Of a stretch of DNA of 17,978 nucleotides, positions 6,251 through 13,294 are shown piece after piece. How positions within the stretch are numbered: the stretch's first letter is position 1; each line of letters starts with the position of its first letter. Under the pieces are notes generated by a model that was not told where the DNA came from, made no database searches, and saw only the letters and a program-made list of their open reading frames with translations. Origin of the DNA: an uncultured Faecalibacterium sp. (GTDB lineage: Bacteria; Bacillota; Clostridia; Oscillospirales; Ruminococcaceae); the NCBI GenBank assembly GCA_934553285.1, contig CAKTFD010000043.1, positions 1 to 17,978 on the forward strand, in the 5' to 3' direction. The position numbers and the translations under genes are program-made.

Positions 6251-7639
6251 TCAGAAATCGATGGCTTCCAGCCGCAGCAGCGCCAGGATGTAGATCTTGA
6301 CCGCCTCCAGCAGCTTATCGATGGGCGCAGCCTCGTTGGCACCGTGCATGGGGCCGCCGAATGCGGGCAGGGGCAGATCCTCGTGCTCCGGGCCAAAGCT
6401 GACTGCATAGGGGAAGTGGCGGGCGTAGGTGCCGCCGCCCATGGTAAAGGGGGTGGCGTTCTCGCCGGTCACCTCGTTGTAGGTATCGATGCAGGCGCGG
6501 ATGGCGGGGCTGTCGGCCTCGATATAGAACGGCTCGGCAGCTTCCGCTTCCTCCAGCTTTGCGCCATCGCCCAGCGCAGCCGTGATCTGCGCGGTCAGTT
6601 TTTCGCCATCAGTGCAGGTGGGGAAACGGCTGTCGATGGTCTGCACCAGTCTGCCGTCCTCCATATAGATGCGGCCGCCGATGATGGTCAGCGGGCCAAA
6701 GGGGCCGTCAGCACAGTCGATGCCAAGCCCTGCACCTGCGGTGGAGCTGTGCAGCTTGCGCAGTGCTTCCAGATAAGCGCGCTCTGCCGCATTGCACAGG
6801 CCGTTAGCCAGCAGGTAGTCCACCACCAGACCGATGGCGTTCACCGTGCCCTCCGGCATGGCGGCGTGGCCGGACTTGCCCCAGCCGCGCACCCGCACAC
6901 CATCCCCTTCCGGTTCCAGCGTGATATTGGGGGCGTTTTTCAGGCTGCGGATATCGGTTTTTACCAGTGCACTGGCGCGGTCCGGCACTGCGTTGTTGGC
7001 CACACCGCCCTCAAAATCCGCGATCAGGCCATTGCACACCGGGCTGACGATCTTGGCACCAAAGTGGCCTTTTTCGCCGTTGCACACCGGGAACTCGGCA
7101 TCCGGGGTAAAGCAGAACACCGGTGCCGGGTAGTTTGCCAGATAGTATTCCACATCCTTCATGTGGGTCTCCTCGTTGTCGCCCACGATGGCGCGGATGG
7201 GGTAGCGCAGCTGATAGCCCTGCTCTTTGAGGAACTTGAGGGCGTACAGGGTGACTATCATGGGGCCTTTATCGTCCGATACGCCGCGGCCCAGCAGCCA
7301 GCCATCCTGGACGCGCATCTTGAACGGGTCTGCCGTCCAGCCGTTGCCCACAGGCACTACGTCCACATGGCAGATGGTGGCCAGGTACTTTTCCGGATCT
7401 GCACCAGCCAGCTCGGCGTAGCCAATGTAGTTTTCGCAGTTGCGGGTGGCAAACCCCATACCCGCTGCCAGTTCCAGCGTTTTATCCAGGGCTGCGCGGG
7501 GGCCTGCACCAAAGGGTGCGCCCTCCTCCGGCGTGCCCTCCACGCTGTTGATGGCCACCAGCGCTGCAATATCCTGCAGCAGCTGCTCCCTGTTTTCCGC
7601 AATATATGCGTCGATCTTCTGATTCAGTGCCTGATCCAT
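6251..7639 (-). CDS. pepV: M20 family dipeptidase, PepV/Sapep type
   Basis: A cytoplasmic metallo-dipeptidase (462 residues; PepV is about 470) that cleaves dipeptides taken up by the cell. The two-zinc site of family M20 is complete: H91-x-D93 (CHVDVVPVG), the bridging D122 in GVSDDKGP, the catalytic/ligand pair E156-E157 (GDNEET), D180 in TPDAEFP, and the C-terminal His in PMHGANE. The lid domain follows residue ~190. An AAAGGA ribosome binding site precedes the ATG at 7639 with a rather long spacing. It forms a two-gene unit with the DUF3842 gene. The family is firm; the exact dipeptide preference cannot be told from the sequence. Confidence 0.92.
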   Translation of the reverse strand: MDQALNQKIDAYIAENREQLLQDIAALVAINSVEGTPEEGAPFGAGPRAALDKTLELAAGMGFATRNCENYIGYAELAGADPEKYLATICHVDVVPVGNGWTADPFKMRVQDGWLLGRGVSDDKGPMIVTLYALKFLKEQGYQLRYPIRAIVGDNEETHMKDVEYYLANYPAPVFCFTPDAEFPVCNGEKGHFGAKIVSPVCNGLIADFEGGVANNAVPDRASALVKTDIRSLKNAPNITLEPEGDGVRVRGWGKSGHAAMPEGTVNAIGLVVDYLLANGLCNAAERAYLEALRKLHSSTAGAGLGIDCADGPFGPLTIIGGRIYMEDGRLVQTIDSRFPTCTDGEKLTAQITAALGDGAKLEEAEAAEPFYIEADSPAIRACIDTYNEVTGENATPFTMGGGTYARHFPYAVSFGPEHEDLPLPAFGGPMHGANEAAPIDKLLEAVKIYILALLRLEAIDF

Positions 7640-7698
7640 GTTCTATAACGTCCTTTCTGACCGGAAACAGGTCCCGGTCTTTACACAACTGTTACCCA

Positions 7699-7704
7699 GT
7701 TTAG
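7699..7704 (-). promoter_or_regulatory. Possible extended -10 of the pepV promoter
   Basis: TGC-TAAACT on the minus strand, about 60 nt before the pepV ATG. There is no good -35, so it would depend on the TGn extension. It is placed here because the preceding gene ends at 7762 and pepV needs a start. Confidence 0.35.
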
Positions 7705-7761
7705 CACACTCCGCGCGGAAAAGCTACCGGCAATTTTCACGACAAAAACAGCCGTGATTCG

Positions 7762-8247
7762 TCAGCCCGCCGCAAACATCCCGCTCAGTGCGCCCAGCAG
7801 CCCGGCGCTTGCCAGCCCCATGATGATGCCTGCCAGCAGCACACCGCCCATGCAGGCCACCAATACGTCCTTGAACTTCATATCCAGGATGGACGCTGCC
7901 AGGGTGCCCGTCCAGGCACCGGTGCCCGGCAGCGGGATGCCCACAAACAGCAGCAGCGCCACGGTCAGGCCCTTGCCCGCCTTGGCTTCCAGTGCGCGGC
8001 CGCCTTTTTCGCCCTTGTTGATGCAAAAGCGGCAGATGGGGCCGATAAGGGGCTTGTGATAGCCCCAGATGAGGAACTTGCGGGCGAACAGATAGATAAA
8101 GGGCACCGGCAGCATGTTGCCCAGCACACACAGCAGGTAGGTGGGCAGCACCGGCAGCCCCATGCCCAGGCCGATGGGGATGGCACCGCGCAGCTCAACG
8201 ATGGGCACCATAGAGATAAAGAATATCAGCAGATAATTTTTAAGCAT
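7762..8247 (-). CDS. COG2426 small membrane protein (small multidrug export family)
   Basis: A 161-residue integral membrane protein of the Sm_multidrug_ex/COG2426 family. The signature FFISMVPIVELRGAIPIG is at residues 9-26. About four hydrophobic segments are seen: 1-20, 30-55, 92-118 and 125-158, separated by a basic loop near residues 57-90. The family name suggests drug export, but direct evidence is weak and the substrate is unknown. The ATG has AAGGAG with 6-nt spacing. It is the third gene of the MATE-exoA unit, 28 nt behind exoA, with no promoter of its own visible and no clear terminator after it. Confidence 0.85.
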   Translation of the reverse strand: MLKNYLLIFFISMVPIVELRGAIPIGLGMGLPVLPTYLLCVLGNMLPVPFIYLFARKFLIWGYHKPLIGPICRFCINKGEKGGRALEAKAGKGLTVALLLFVGIPLPGTGAWTGTLAASILDMKFKDVLVACMGGVLLAGIIMGLASAGLLGALSGMFAAG

Positions 8248-8275
8248 ATGCTTCTCCTTTTTATGTTATGGCGTA

Positions 8276-9028
8276 TTACAGCTCGATCTCCAGCTCCACC
8301 GGGCAGTGGTCGGAGCCAAAGATCTCGTTATGGATCTCCGCCGCCCGGATGCGGTCCGCAATGCGGCGGGATACGATAAAGTAATCGATGCGCCAGCCCG
8401 CATTCTTTTCCCGTGCGTGGAAGCGGTAGCTCCACCAGCTGTACTTCACCTCGTCCGGGTGCACCACACGGAAGCTGTCTGCAAAACCGGCCGCCAGCAG
8501 CTCGGTCATCTTGGCGCGCTCCTGGTCGGTAAAGCCTGCGCTCATGCGGTTGGTCTTTGCGTTTTTGATATCCATCTCGGTGTGCGCCACGTTCAGATCG
8601 CCGCACAGGATCACCGGCTTTTTTGCGTCCAGTGCCAGCAGGTACGCCCGGAAGGCGTCCTCCCACTCCATGCGGTAGTCCAGCCGTTTCAGGCCGTCCT
8701 GGCTGTTGGGGGTGTAGCAGTTCACCAGATAAAACCCGGGGTATTCCAGGGTCAGCACCCGTCCCTCGTGGTCGTGCTGCTCCAGCCCGATGCCGGTCGT
8801 CACCGCCAGCGGTGCCGTTTTGCACCAGCAGGCTGTGCCGGAGTAGCCCTTTTTCTCGGCAGAATAGGTATACTCTGTGTAACCCTCCGGCGCAAAGTCC
8901 GCCTGCCCCGGCTGCATCTTGGTCTCCTGCACCGAGAAGATATCGGCATCCAGCGCAGCAAAACTCTCGGCAAAGCCGTGGGTCAGGCAGGCGCGCAGGC
9001 CGTTCACGTTCCAGCTGATCAGCTTCAT
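8276..9028 (-). CDS. exoA: Exodeoxyribonuclease III / AP endonuclease
   Basis: Cuts DNA 5' to abasic sites and trims 3' ends in base-excision repair. The 250-residue length matches the ExoIII/Bacillus ExoA class. Active-site residues of the endonuclease/exonuclease/phosphatase fold are in place: N7 (SWNVNGLR), the metal ligand E35 (VQETK), Y105 (NCYTPN), the CGDLNVAH segment with catalytic Asp and Asn, and the terminal GSDHCPV with the Asp-His pair. AAGGAG precedes the ATG at 9028. It lies 15 nt after the MATE gene and its ribosome binding site sits in that gap, so it is co-transcribed with it. Confidence 0.96.
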   Translation of the reverse strand: MKLISWNVNGLRACLTHGFAESFAALDADIFSVQETKMQPGQADFAPEGYTEYTYSAEKKGYSGTACWCKTAPLAVTTGIGLEQHDHEGRVLTLEYPGFYLVNCYTPNSQDGLKRLDYRMEWEDAFRAYLLALDAKKPVILCGDLNVAHTEMDIKNAKTNRMSAGFTDQERAKMTELLAAGFADSFRVVHPDEVKYSWWSYRFHAREKNAGWRIDYFIVSRRIADRIRAAEIHNEIFGSDHCPVELEIEL

Positions 9029-9043
9029 AGCGTTCTCCTTATG

Positions 9044-10420
9044 TTATGCCTGATATTTTGTTTTCCATGCACCGCTGCGGAACCGCAGCACAAAGCAGGT
9101 CACGCGGCAGATCCAGTCGATGACCATGGCGATCCACACGCCCACAGCGCCCCAGCCCATGCGCACACATAGCAGGTAGCTGAATCCCAGCCGCCACAGC
9201 GCCATGCTGAGGATGGATACCACCATGGTAAACTTTACATCGTTGGCGGCGCGCAGGGCGTTGGGCAGCACAAAGGACAGCGGCCACAAAAACAGGGCGC
9301 AGCCCGCATGGATGAGCACCAGTTTGATGGCCAGCTGCATCGTTTCGCCGGACAGTGCATAGATGCCCACCAGCGGTTTGACAAACAGCAGGATGGCACC
9401 GTTGGACAGCCCCATGGTGATGTAGGCCCACAGCAGCAGCCTGCGGGTGTAGCCGATGGCCTGCTCGTGGTCGCCCGCGCCGATACAGCGCCCCACCACC
9501 GTGATCATAGCCAGACTGATGGCCTTGCCCGGGATGACCCCCATGCCGTCCAGATTGTTGGCCACAGCGTTGGCCGCGATCTGCACCGTGCCAAAGGTGG
9601 AGATCATGCTCACCACGAGGATGCGCCCGGCCTCGAACAGGCTGTTCTCAAAGGCAGACGGGATGCCGATGCCCAGGATGCGCTTTGCCAGACGTCCGTC
9701 CATCCGCAAGGTGCGGGGCACATCCAGCACCTCTTTTTCCCGGTAGCACTTGCGCAGGATGAGCGCCGCAGCCACCACGCGGGATACCACGCTGGGCCAG
9801 GCTACGCCGTCCACCCCCATTTTCAAGCCGAAGATGCACACCGCGTTGCCCACGATGTTGATGATGTTCATCAAAAAGCTGATCTGCATCGAGATCCGGG
9901 AGTTGCCGATGCTGCGGAACAACGCCGCGCCGCCGTTGTACAGCGCCAGGAACGGGTAGCTGAGGGCGATGATCTGCAGATATTTTACGCCGGCATCCAG
10001 CACATCGGTTTCAATAGAGCCATAGAACAGCCGGATCATGGGGCGGGCCAGCACAAAGCACACCGCCCCGATCGCCATGCCGGACAGCCCGCTGAGCAGC
10101 AGCAGCTGACCGGCGCTTTTGTCAGCCTCCTTCCGCTCCTTTGCGCCCAGATACTGGCTTACCACCACCGCGCCGCCGGTGGCCAGCGCCGCAAACAGCA
10201 CGATGATAAGGTTGTTGATCATATCCACCAGGCTGACGCCGGAGATCGCCGCCTCGCCGCAGCGGGATACCATCATGGTATCGGCCATGCCCACCGTCAC
10301 TTCCAGCAGCTGCTCCACCAGCAGCGGGCCGGTGAGCAGCAGCAGCTCCTTTTGGGTAAACAGGGGTTCCCGCTCTCCATCCCGCAGGTCTTTTCCCCTG
10401 CCTTGCGATTGTTTCGTCAT
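9044..10420 (-). CDS. MATE family multidrug/cation antiporter
   Basis: A 458-residue membrane protein with the 12-helix MATE layout. The first half contains TGPLLVEQLLEVTVGMADTM, the typical helix 1 sequence, and GGAVVVSQYLGAK after helix 2; the second half repeats the pattern with IPSAFENSLFEAGR and a VGRCIGAGD loop. Such proteins export cationic drugs or metabolites in exchange for Na+ or H+; the substrate here is unknown. An upstream ATG at 10516 is in frame but falls inside the -10 of the promoter, whereas the ATG at 10420 has GGGAGGGAGA ahead of it, so 10420 is chosen. It is first in a unit with exoA and the COG2426 gene. Confidence 0.92.
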   Translation of the reverse strand: MTKQSQGRGKDLRDGEREPLFTQKELLLLTGPLLVEQLLEVTVGMADTMMVSRCGEAAISGVSLVDMINNLIIVLFAALATGGAVVVSQYLGAKERKEADKSAGQLLLLSGLSGMAIGAVCFVLARPMIRLFYGSIETDVLDAGVKYLQIIALSYPFLALYNGGAALFRSIGNSRISMQISFLMNIINIVGNAVCIFGLKMGVDGVAWPSVVSRVVAAALILRKCYREKEVLDVPRTLRMDGRLAKRILGIGIPSAFENSLFEAGRILVVSMISTFGTVQIAANAVANNLDGMGVIPGKAISLAMITVVGRCIGAGDHEQAIGYTRRLLLWAYITMGLSNGAILLFVKPLVGIYALSGETMQLAIKLVLIHAGCALFLWPLSFVLPNALRAANDVKFTMVVSILSMALWRLGFSYLLCVRMGWGAVGVWIAMVIDWICRVTCFVLRFRSGAWKTKYQA

Positions 10421-10514
10421 ACTTTTCTCCCTCCCGGCACCGGGCACCTTCTCCCCGGTATGCCGCATCTGCTCCAAAGCATGCCTTCTTTTTTCAGCCG
10501 CCGCAGATGTGTCC

Positions 10515-10543
10515 ATCTTAACACACCCCTTGCGGCTTGTAAA
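10515..10543 (-). promoter_or_regulatory. Promoter of the MATE-exoA operon
   Basis: -35 TTTACA (10538-10543), 17-bp spacer, -10 TAAGAT (10515-10520) preceded by TGT (extended -10). The leader of about 88 nt contains a small hairpin ACCGGG/CCCGGT (10439-10459) before the ribosome binding site. It lies downstream of the structured element at 10714-10797, so that element is not in the MATE leader from this promoter. Confidence 0.6.
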
Positions 10544-10647
10544 GCGGTGCGGCGCACATCCTTCTATCCGTTTTTTCTATGGATTTTTCCGGCTTTATGC
10601 TTGTTGGTCAGTTTGCCGGGAACTTTCTTCTAATTTTGTGCGTTTCT

Positions 10648-10677
10648 ACAAAAATGCGATTTCCCGCATATTTTTGT
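10648..10677. terminator. Hairpin with T runs on both strands
   Basis: ATGCG-ATTTCC-CGCAT core (10654-10669), flanked by AAAAA and TTTTT, so five T follow the stem in either direction. On the minus strand it could end an RNA containing the structured element at 10714-10797, or stop read-through from folC into the MATE operon. The surrounding 10544-10713 is AT-rich and shows nothing else clear. Confidence 0.5.
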
Positions 10678-10713
10678 GCAAAAATTTTTAAAAACCTCTT
10701 GCATTTTTTGTTC

Positions 10714-10797
10714 GGTCGTGGTATGTTGTATCCAACACAGGCGGAACTTGGATACATTCCCTTCCTGGAGCATCCCGTTTCGGCTCCATACCACGCC
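10714..10797. ncRNA. Candidate structured RNA, three-way junction
   Basis: A non-coding segment with three nested or adjacent inverted repeats. P1 pairs 10714-10723 with 10789-10797 (CGTGGTA/TACCACG plus two G-C pairs across a bulge). P2 is TGTATCCAA/TTGGATACA (10727-10735 with 10748-10756, 12-nt loop). P3 is TGGAGC/GCTCCA (10766-10771 with 10783-10788). The loop of P2 contains GGAA and the P2-P3 linker contains TTCC twice, so a pseudoknot is possible. It sits between two hairpin terminators. Strand is undecided: plus would end at the strong terminator 10873-10912, minus at 10648-10677. No riboswitch class was recognised. P2 could instead be a protein-binding palindrome. Confidence 0.4.
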
Positions 10798-10868
10798 TTT
10801 GTTTTTATATTGCTATTTTCTTCATTTACCTTCTTATCATTTACCCTGCCTGTTCCGTAAGGAACGAG

Positions 10869-10912
10869 AAAAGCGATGACCCAACCTGCACGGGCCATCG
10901 CTTTTTCTTTTT
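10869..10912. terminator. Terminator after folC, usable in both directions
   Basis: A 10-bp stem GCGATGACCC/GGGCCATCGC (10873-10882 with 10892-10901) with one non-Watson-Crick pair that is a G-U wobble in minus-strand RNA. On the minus strand it is followed by TTTTCT and terminates folC; on the plus strand it is followed by TTTTTCTTTTT. Confidence 0.85.
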
Positions 10913-10938
10913 GTCCGGCTGTCCGGAAAGAGCTGCCG

Positions 10939-12222
10939 TCAGCAGCTCTTCTGGTCTTTCATGCGTGCAAAGGCCTGCCGGACATCGCCGGAGAAATACA
11001 GGGTACCCAACGCACACACCGGGCCTTCGCCGCCCAGCTGTGCTGCGCGTGCCACACCGGCCTCGATGCTGTCCGCCGCTTCGGCGGTGCAGCCGTAAGC
11101 GCGGATGTGCTCTGCCAGCGTCTGCGCTGGCATGGCGCGGGGATTGTGGGCTGTTACGGTCACAAACCGCACCGCCAGCGGTGCCAGCAAAGCCAGCATC
11201 TCGTCCACATCCTTGTCCGCCATGATGCTGACCAGGAACACAAATTTCTGCCCCGGGAACCGGTCTTTCAGGCTCTGCACCGTAGCGCGCATCCCGTGGG
11301 CATTGTGGCTGCCGTCCAGCACAAAGGCCGGGCTGCGGCGCAGCAGCTCAAAACGCCCCGGCCAGCTTACCTGCTCCAGCCCGGTGCGGATGGCTGCATC
11401 CGGGATATGCCAGCCGTTCTGCCGCAGCACCCGCAGGGCAGTAATGGCCAGCGCCGCATTGCGGGGCTGATAGCTGCCGATGAGGGGCAGCTGCACACCG
11501 TCCAGCCCATCAAAATCAAAGGTAACTTTGTCCAGGTCGCCGCCCTCGACCCGCAGCTTACCGAAATCGACCTCGGTAAAGGGGGCGTGCTGCCGCGCCG
11601 CCACCCGGCGCAGCACAGCGTCTGCTTCCGGTGCGCCGCCGTAGCTCACCACCGGACAGCCGGCCTTGATGATGCCCGCCTTGGCCGCAGCGATATCGGC
11701 AAGGGTGGGGCCAAGCTCCTTGACATGATCCATCCCCAGTGCGGTGATGACCGCGCAGGCAGGCTTTTCGATGACATTGGTGGAATCCAGCGTGCCGCCC
11801 AGCCCCACCTCCAGCACCACGATATCGCACTGCTGCTGCGCAAAGTAGAGCATTCCCAGCGCGGTAATGATCTCGAACTCGGTGGGCACATCCGTCATGG
11901 CATCGGCGGCGGGCTTTACCCGCTCCACCAGCTGCACCAGCTCCTCGTCCCCGATCTGCTGCCCGTCGATCTGGATCCGCTCGTTGAACCGGTTGATAAA
12001 GGGCGAGGTATACAGCCCCACCCGGTAACCGGCTGCATGCAGGCAGGACGCCAGCATCGCCGCCGTGCTGCCTTTTCCGTTGGTGCCCGCCACATGGACG
12101 AACTGCAGCTTTTTGTGCGGGTCGCCCAGTGCGGCCAGCAGGGTGCGGGTGCGGCTCAGCCCGGGTTTATGCCCCGCCCACTGCACCGCGTGGATGTATT
12201 CCAGTGCCTGTTCGTAGTTCAT
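10939..12222 (-). CDS. folC: Folylpolyglutamate synthase / dihydrofolate synthase
   Basis: Adds glutamate to dihydropteroate and/or tetrahydrofolate, making the polyglutamate forms that stay in the cell. It is a 427-residue Mur-ligase-family enzyme. The ATP P-loop is VAGTNGKGST at residues 44-53; LYTSPFINRFNERI (75-88) is the conserved folate-side block; LEVGLGGTLDSTNVI (136-150) and ALGMDHVKELG (159-169) follow, and FVLDGSHNAHG with the AHNPRAMP segment marks the C-terminal domain. The ribosome binding site is weak (GAGG). It is 99 nt downstream of folT with no terminator between, so it shares the THF riboswitch. Whether it also makes dihydrofolate cannot be told from the sequence. Confidence 0.95.
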   Translation of the reverse strand: MNYEQALEYIHAVQWAGHKPGLSRTRTLLAALGDPHKKLQFVHVAGTNGKGSTAAMLASCLHAAGYRVGLYTSPFINRFNERIQIDGQQIGDEELVQLVERVKPAADAMTDVPTEFEIITALGMLYFAQQQCDIVVLEVGLGGTLDSTNVIEKPACAVITALGMDHVKELGPTLADIAAAKAGIIKAGCPVVSYGGAPEADAVLRRVAARQHAPFTEVDFGKLRVEGGDLDKVTFDFDGLDGVQLPLIGSYQPRNAALAITALRVLRQNGWHIPDAAIRTGLEQVSWPGRFELLRRSPAFVLDGSHNAHGMRATVQSLKDRFPGQKFVFLVSIMADKDVDEMLALLAPLAVRFVTVTAHNPRAMPAQTLAEHIRAYGCTAEAADSIEAGVARAAQLGGEGPVCALGTLYFSGDVRQAFARMKDQKSC

Positions 12223-12321
12223 AGATACTGCCTCGATTCAAGATCACGATTTGGAAGGTGCGATAACCGCATTTTTACCGGAGCGGCCGCTGCCGTACGT
12301 AGTAAAGCCGCAAGGGATCCC

Positions 12322-12834
12322 TTACTTCTTTGCCAGCTTCATCAGGCTGCGGTTTTCCAGCAGGATGCGCAGCAGCACAACATTTACTGCACTGAGGATA
12401 AGGGCATTGGGGATGCGCACAGCCAGCGTTGCCCAGGGATAACCGTAGAAGATGCGCAGTGCCAGCGAGGTAATGACCATCGAGCCGACAAAATGCCCCA
12501 GCAGCACGCTGACTGCCAGCCGCAGGCTGATGGAAAGGCTGCCCAGCTTCCGCCAGGCAAGGCCCGCCACCAGGCCGATGGCGCCAGCCCCCAGGGTGAT
12601 GAGCGGGTTGATGGCGTAGCCCGCCAGCACACCGCCGATGATATCGGCCACAGCCCCCACCGCAAAGCCTGCGCCGGGGCCGAACACCACCGCCGCCAGC
12701 AGCACCGGCAGACTGCCCAGGTTAAACCGGACAAAACCGGTAGAGATGCTCAGCACCCGGCTGAACACGATGCTCATGGCGACCAGCAGTGCCAGCATGG
12801 TCAGGGTACGCGCCGAAGTTTTTTGGTTGTTCAT
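12322..12834 (-). CDS. folT: ECF transporter folate-binding S component
   Basis: A 170-residue membrane protein with about six hydrophobic segments, the size and shape of an ECF S component. FVRFNLGSLPVLLAAVVFGP (34-53) followed by GAVADIIGG is characteristic of FolT. The N-terminal ALLVAMSIVFSR helix carries the small-residue face that contacts the shared EcfT subunit in this family. Substrate assignment to folate is strongly supported by the THF riboswitch upstream and folC downstream. The ATP-binding and EcfT subunits are not in the window, so it must be a group II system that borrows them. AAAGGAGG at 12844-12851 precedes the ATG. Confidence 0.92.
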   Translation of the reverse strand: MNNQKTSARTLTMLALLVAMSIVFSRVLSISTGFVRFNLGSLPVLLAAVVFGPGAGFAVGAVADIIGGVLAGYAINPLITLGAGAIGLVAGLAWRKLGSLSISLRLAVSVLLGHFVGSMVITSLALRIFYGYPWATLAVRIPNALILSAVNVVLLRILLENRSLMKLAKK

Positions 12835-12875
12835 GATCGTTGTCCTCCTTTAAAAGGAACAAGCAGGCAGGACGC

Positions 12876-12917
12876 AAAAACGCCCTCCCCTGTGACAGAC
12901 CGCACAAAGGAGGGCGT
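12876..12917 (-). terminator. Expression-platform terminator of the THF riboswitch
   Basis: A 9-bp GC-rich stem ACGCCCTCC/GGAGGGCGT (arms 12909-12917 and 12880-12888 on the minus strand), an inner TGTG/CACA helix, then TTTTT (12876-12880). It lies between the aptamer and the folT ribosome binding site. Its first bases can also pair as GTGAAT/ATTCAC with 12931-12936, a possible alternative fold. Confidence 0.85.
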
Positions 12918-12984
12918 GAATCCCAACAACATTCACTTCCGGGCAAAAGCCGCAGACGGCTCTCGCCTGCACCCAAGTCCATGC

Positions 12985-13085
12985 AGCAGCGGGATGCAGA
13001 TCCTGCACCGCGGTCAAAACCTTCGTCCGCAGCACAACTCCCCGTTGATGCGGCACTTAACGCGCAGGATCTTACTCTGTTGATG
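12985..13085 (-). promoter_or_regulatory. Tetrahydrofolate (THF) riboswitch
   Basis: Minus strand. The conserved class elements appear in order: GAGTA, GCGTTAAGTG, a GGGGA loop, ACGAA, CGCGGTG and GCATCCCGCTG. P2 is a perfect 9-bp helix AGATCCTGC/GCAGGATCT (13064-13072 with 12998-13006). P3 is CCGCA/TGCGG (13049-13053 with 13027-13031) topped by CAAC/GTTG. The L3 GGGA (13039-13043) can form the class pseudoknot with TCCC (12991-12994). P1 is weak (CAACAG/CTGCTG with one mismatch). With a terminator behind it, binding of reduced folate should lower folT-folC expression, as known for this class. Confidence 0.93.
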
Positions 13086-13090
13086 TTGTC

Positions 13091-13119
13091 ATTATAATCT
13101 TTTTTTCGCCTGTCCGCAA
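13091..13119 (-). promoter_or_regulatory. Promoter of riboswitch-folT-folC
   Basis: -10 TATAAT (13091-13096), 17-bp spacer, -35 TTGCGG (13114-13119; only TTG matches consensus). The predicted RNA starts right at the 5' edge of the riboswitch. Confidence 0.7.
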
Positions 13120-13172
13120 GCGCTTAAACGAACATCTTTGCCAAACCGTCGTTTATATTTTTGGTAGTGTTG

Positions 13173-13247
13173 TATAATCGTAGGACTTTTCGCCTCCTTC
13201 TCTGCTCCCGTGCCCCTCTTTTCTTTTGGCACAGAACGTGGTAAGAT
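13173..13247 (+). promoter_or_regulatory. Candidate promoters of the M3 peptidase gene
   Basis: Two -10 candidates: TATAAT (13173-13178) with no good -35, and TGG-TAAGAT (extended -10, 13242-13247) with TTTTCT 17 bp upstream. The second resembles other extended -10 promoters in this window. Between them and the gene is a small hairpin, GGGG/CCCC, at about 13264-13277. Confidence 0.4.
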
Positions 13248-13294
13248 GGGCACAATGATACCAGGGGGATCCTCCCCGGAAAGGACTTTTTTCC

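Noticed and set aside
10421..10516. Longer MATE protein starting at ATG 10516
   Set aside because: The ATG is part of the -10 TAAGAT, so it would not be in the mRNA; the extra residues are polar and unlike MATE proteins, and 10420 has a much better ribosome binding site.
10579..10860. Plus-strand frame of 93 codons in the MATE-folC gap
   Set aside because: No ribosome binding site, no family resemblance, and it crosses the hairpin at 10648-10677 and the structured element; Phe/Leu-rich content follows from AT-rich DNA.
10876..13083. Long plus-strand open frame of about 735 codons
   Set aside because: It lies antisense to folC, folT and the THF riboswitch, crosses two terminators and has low-complexity His/Gln/Arg-rich composition typical of GC-biased shadow frames.
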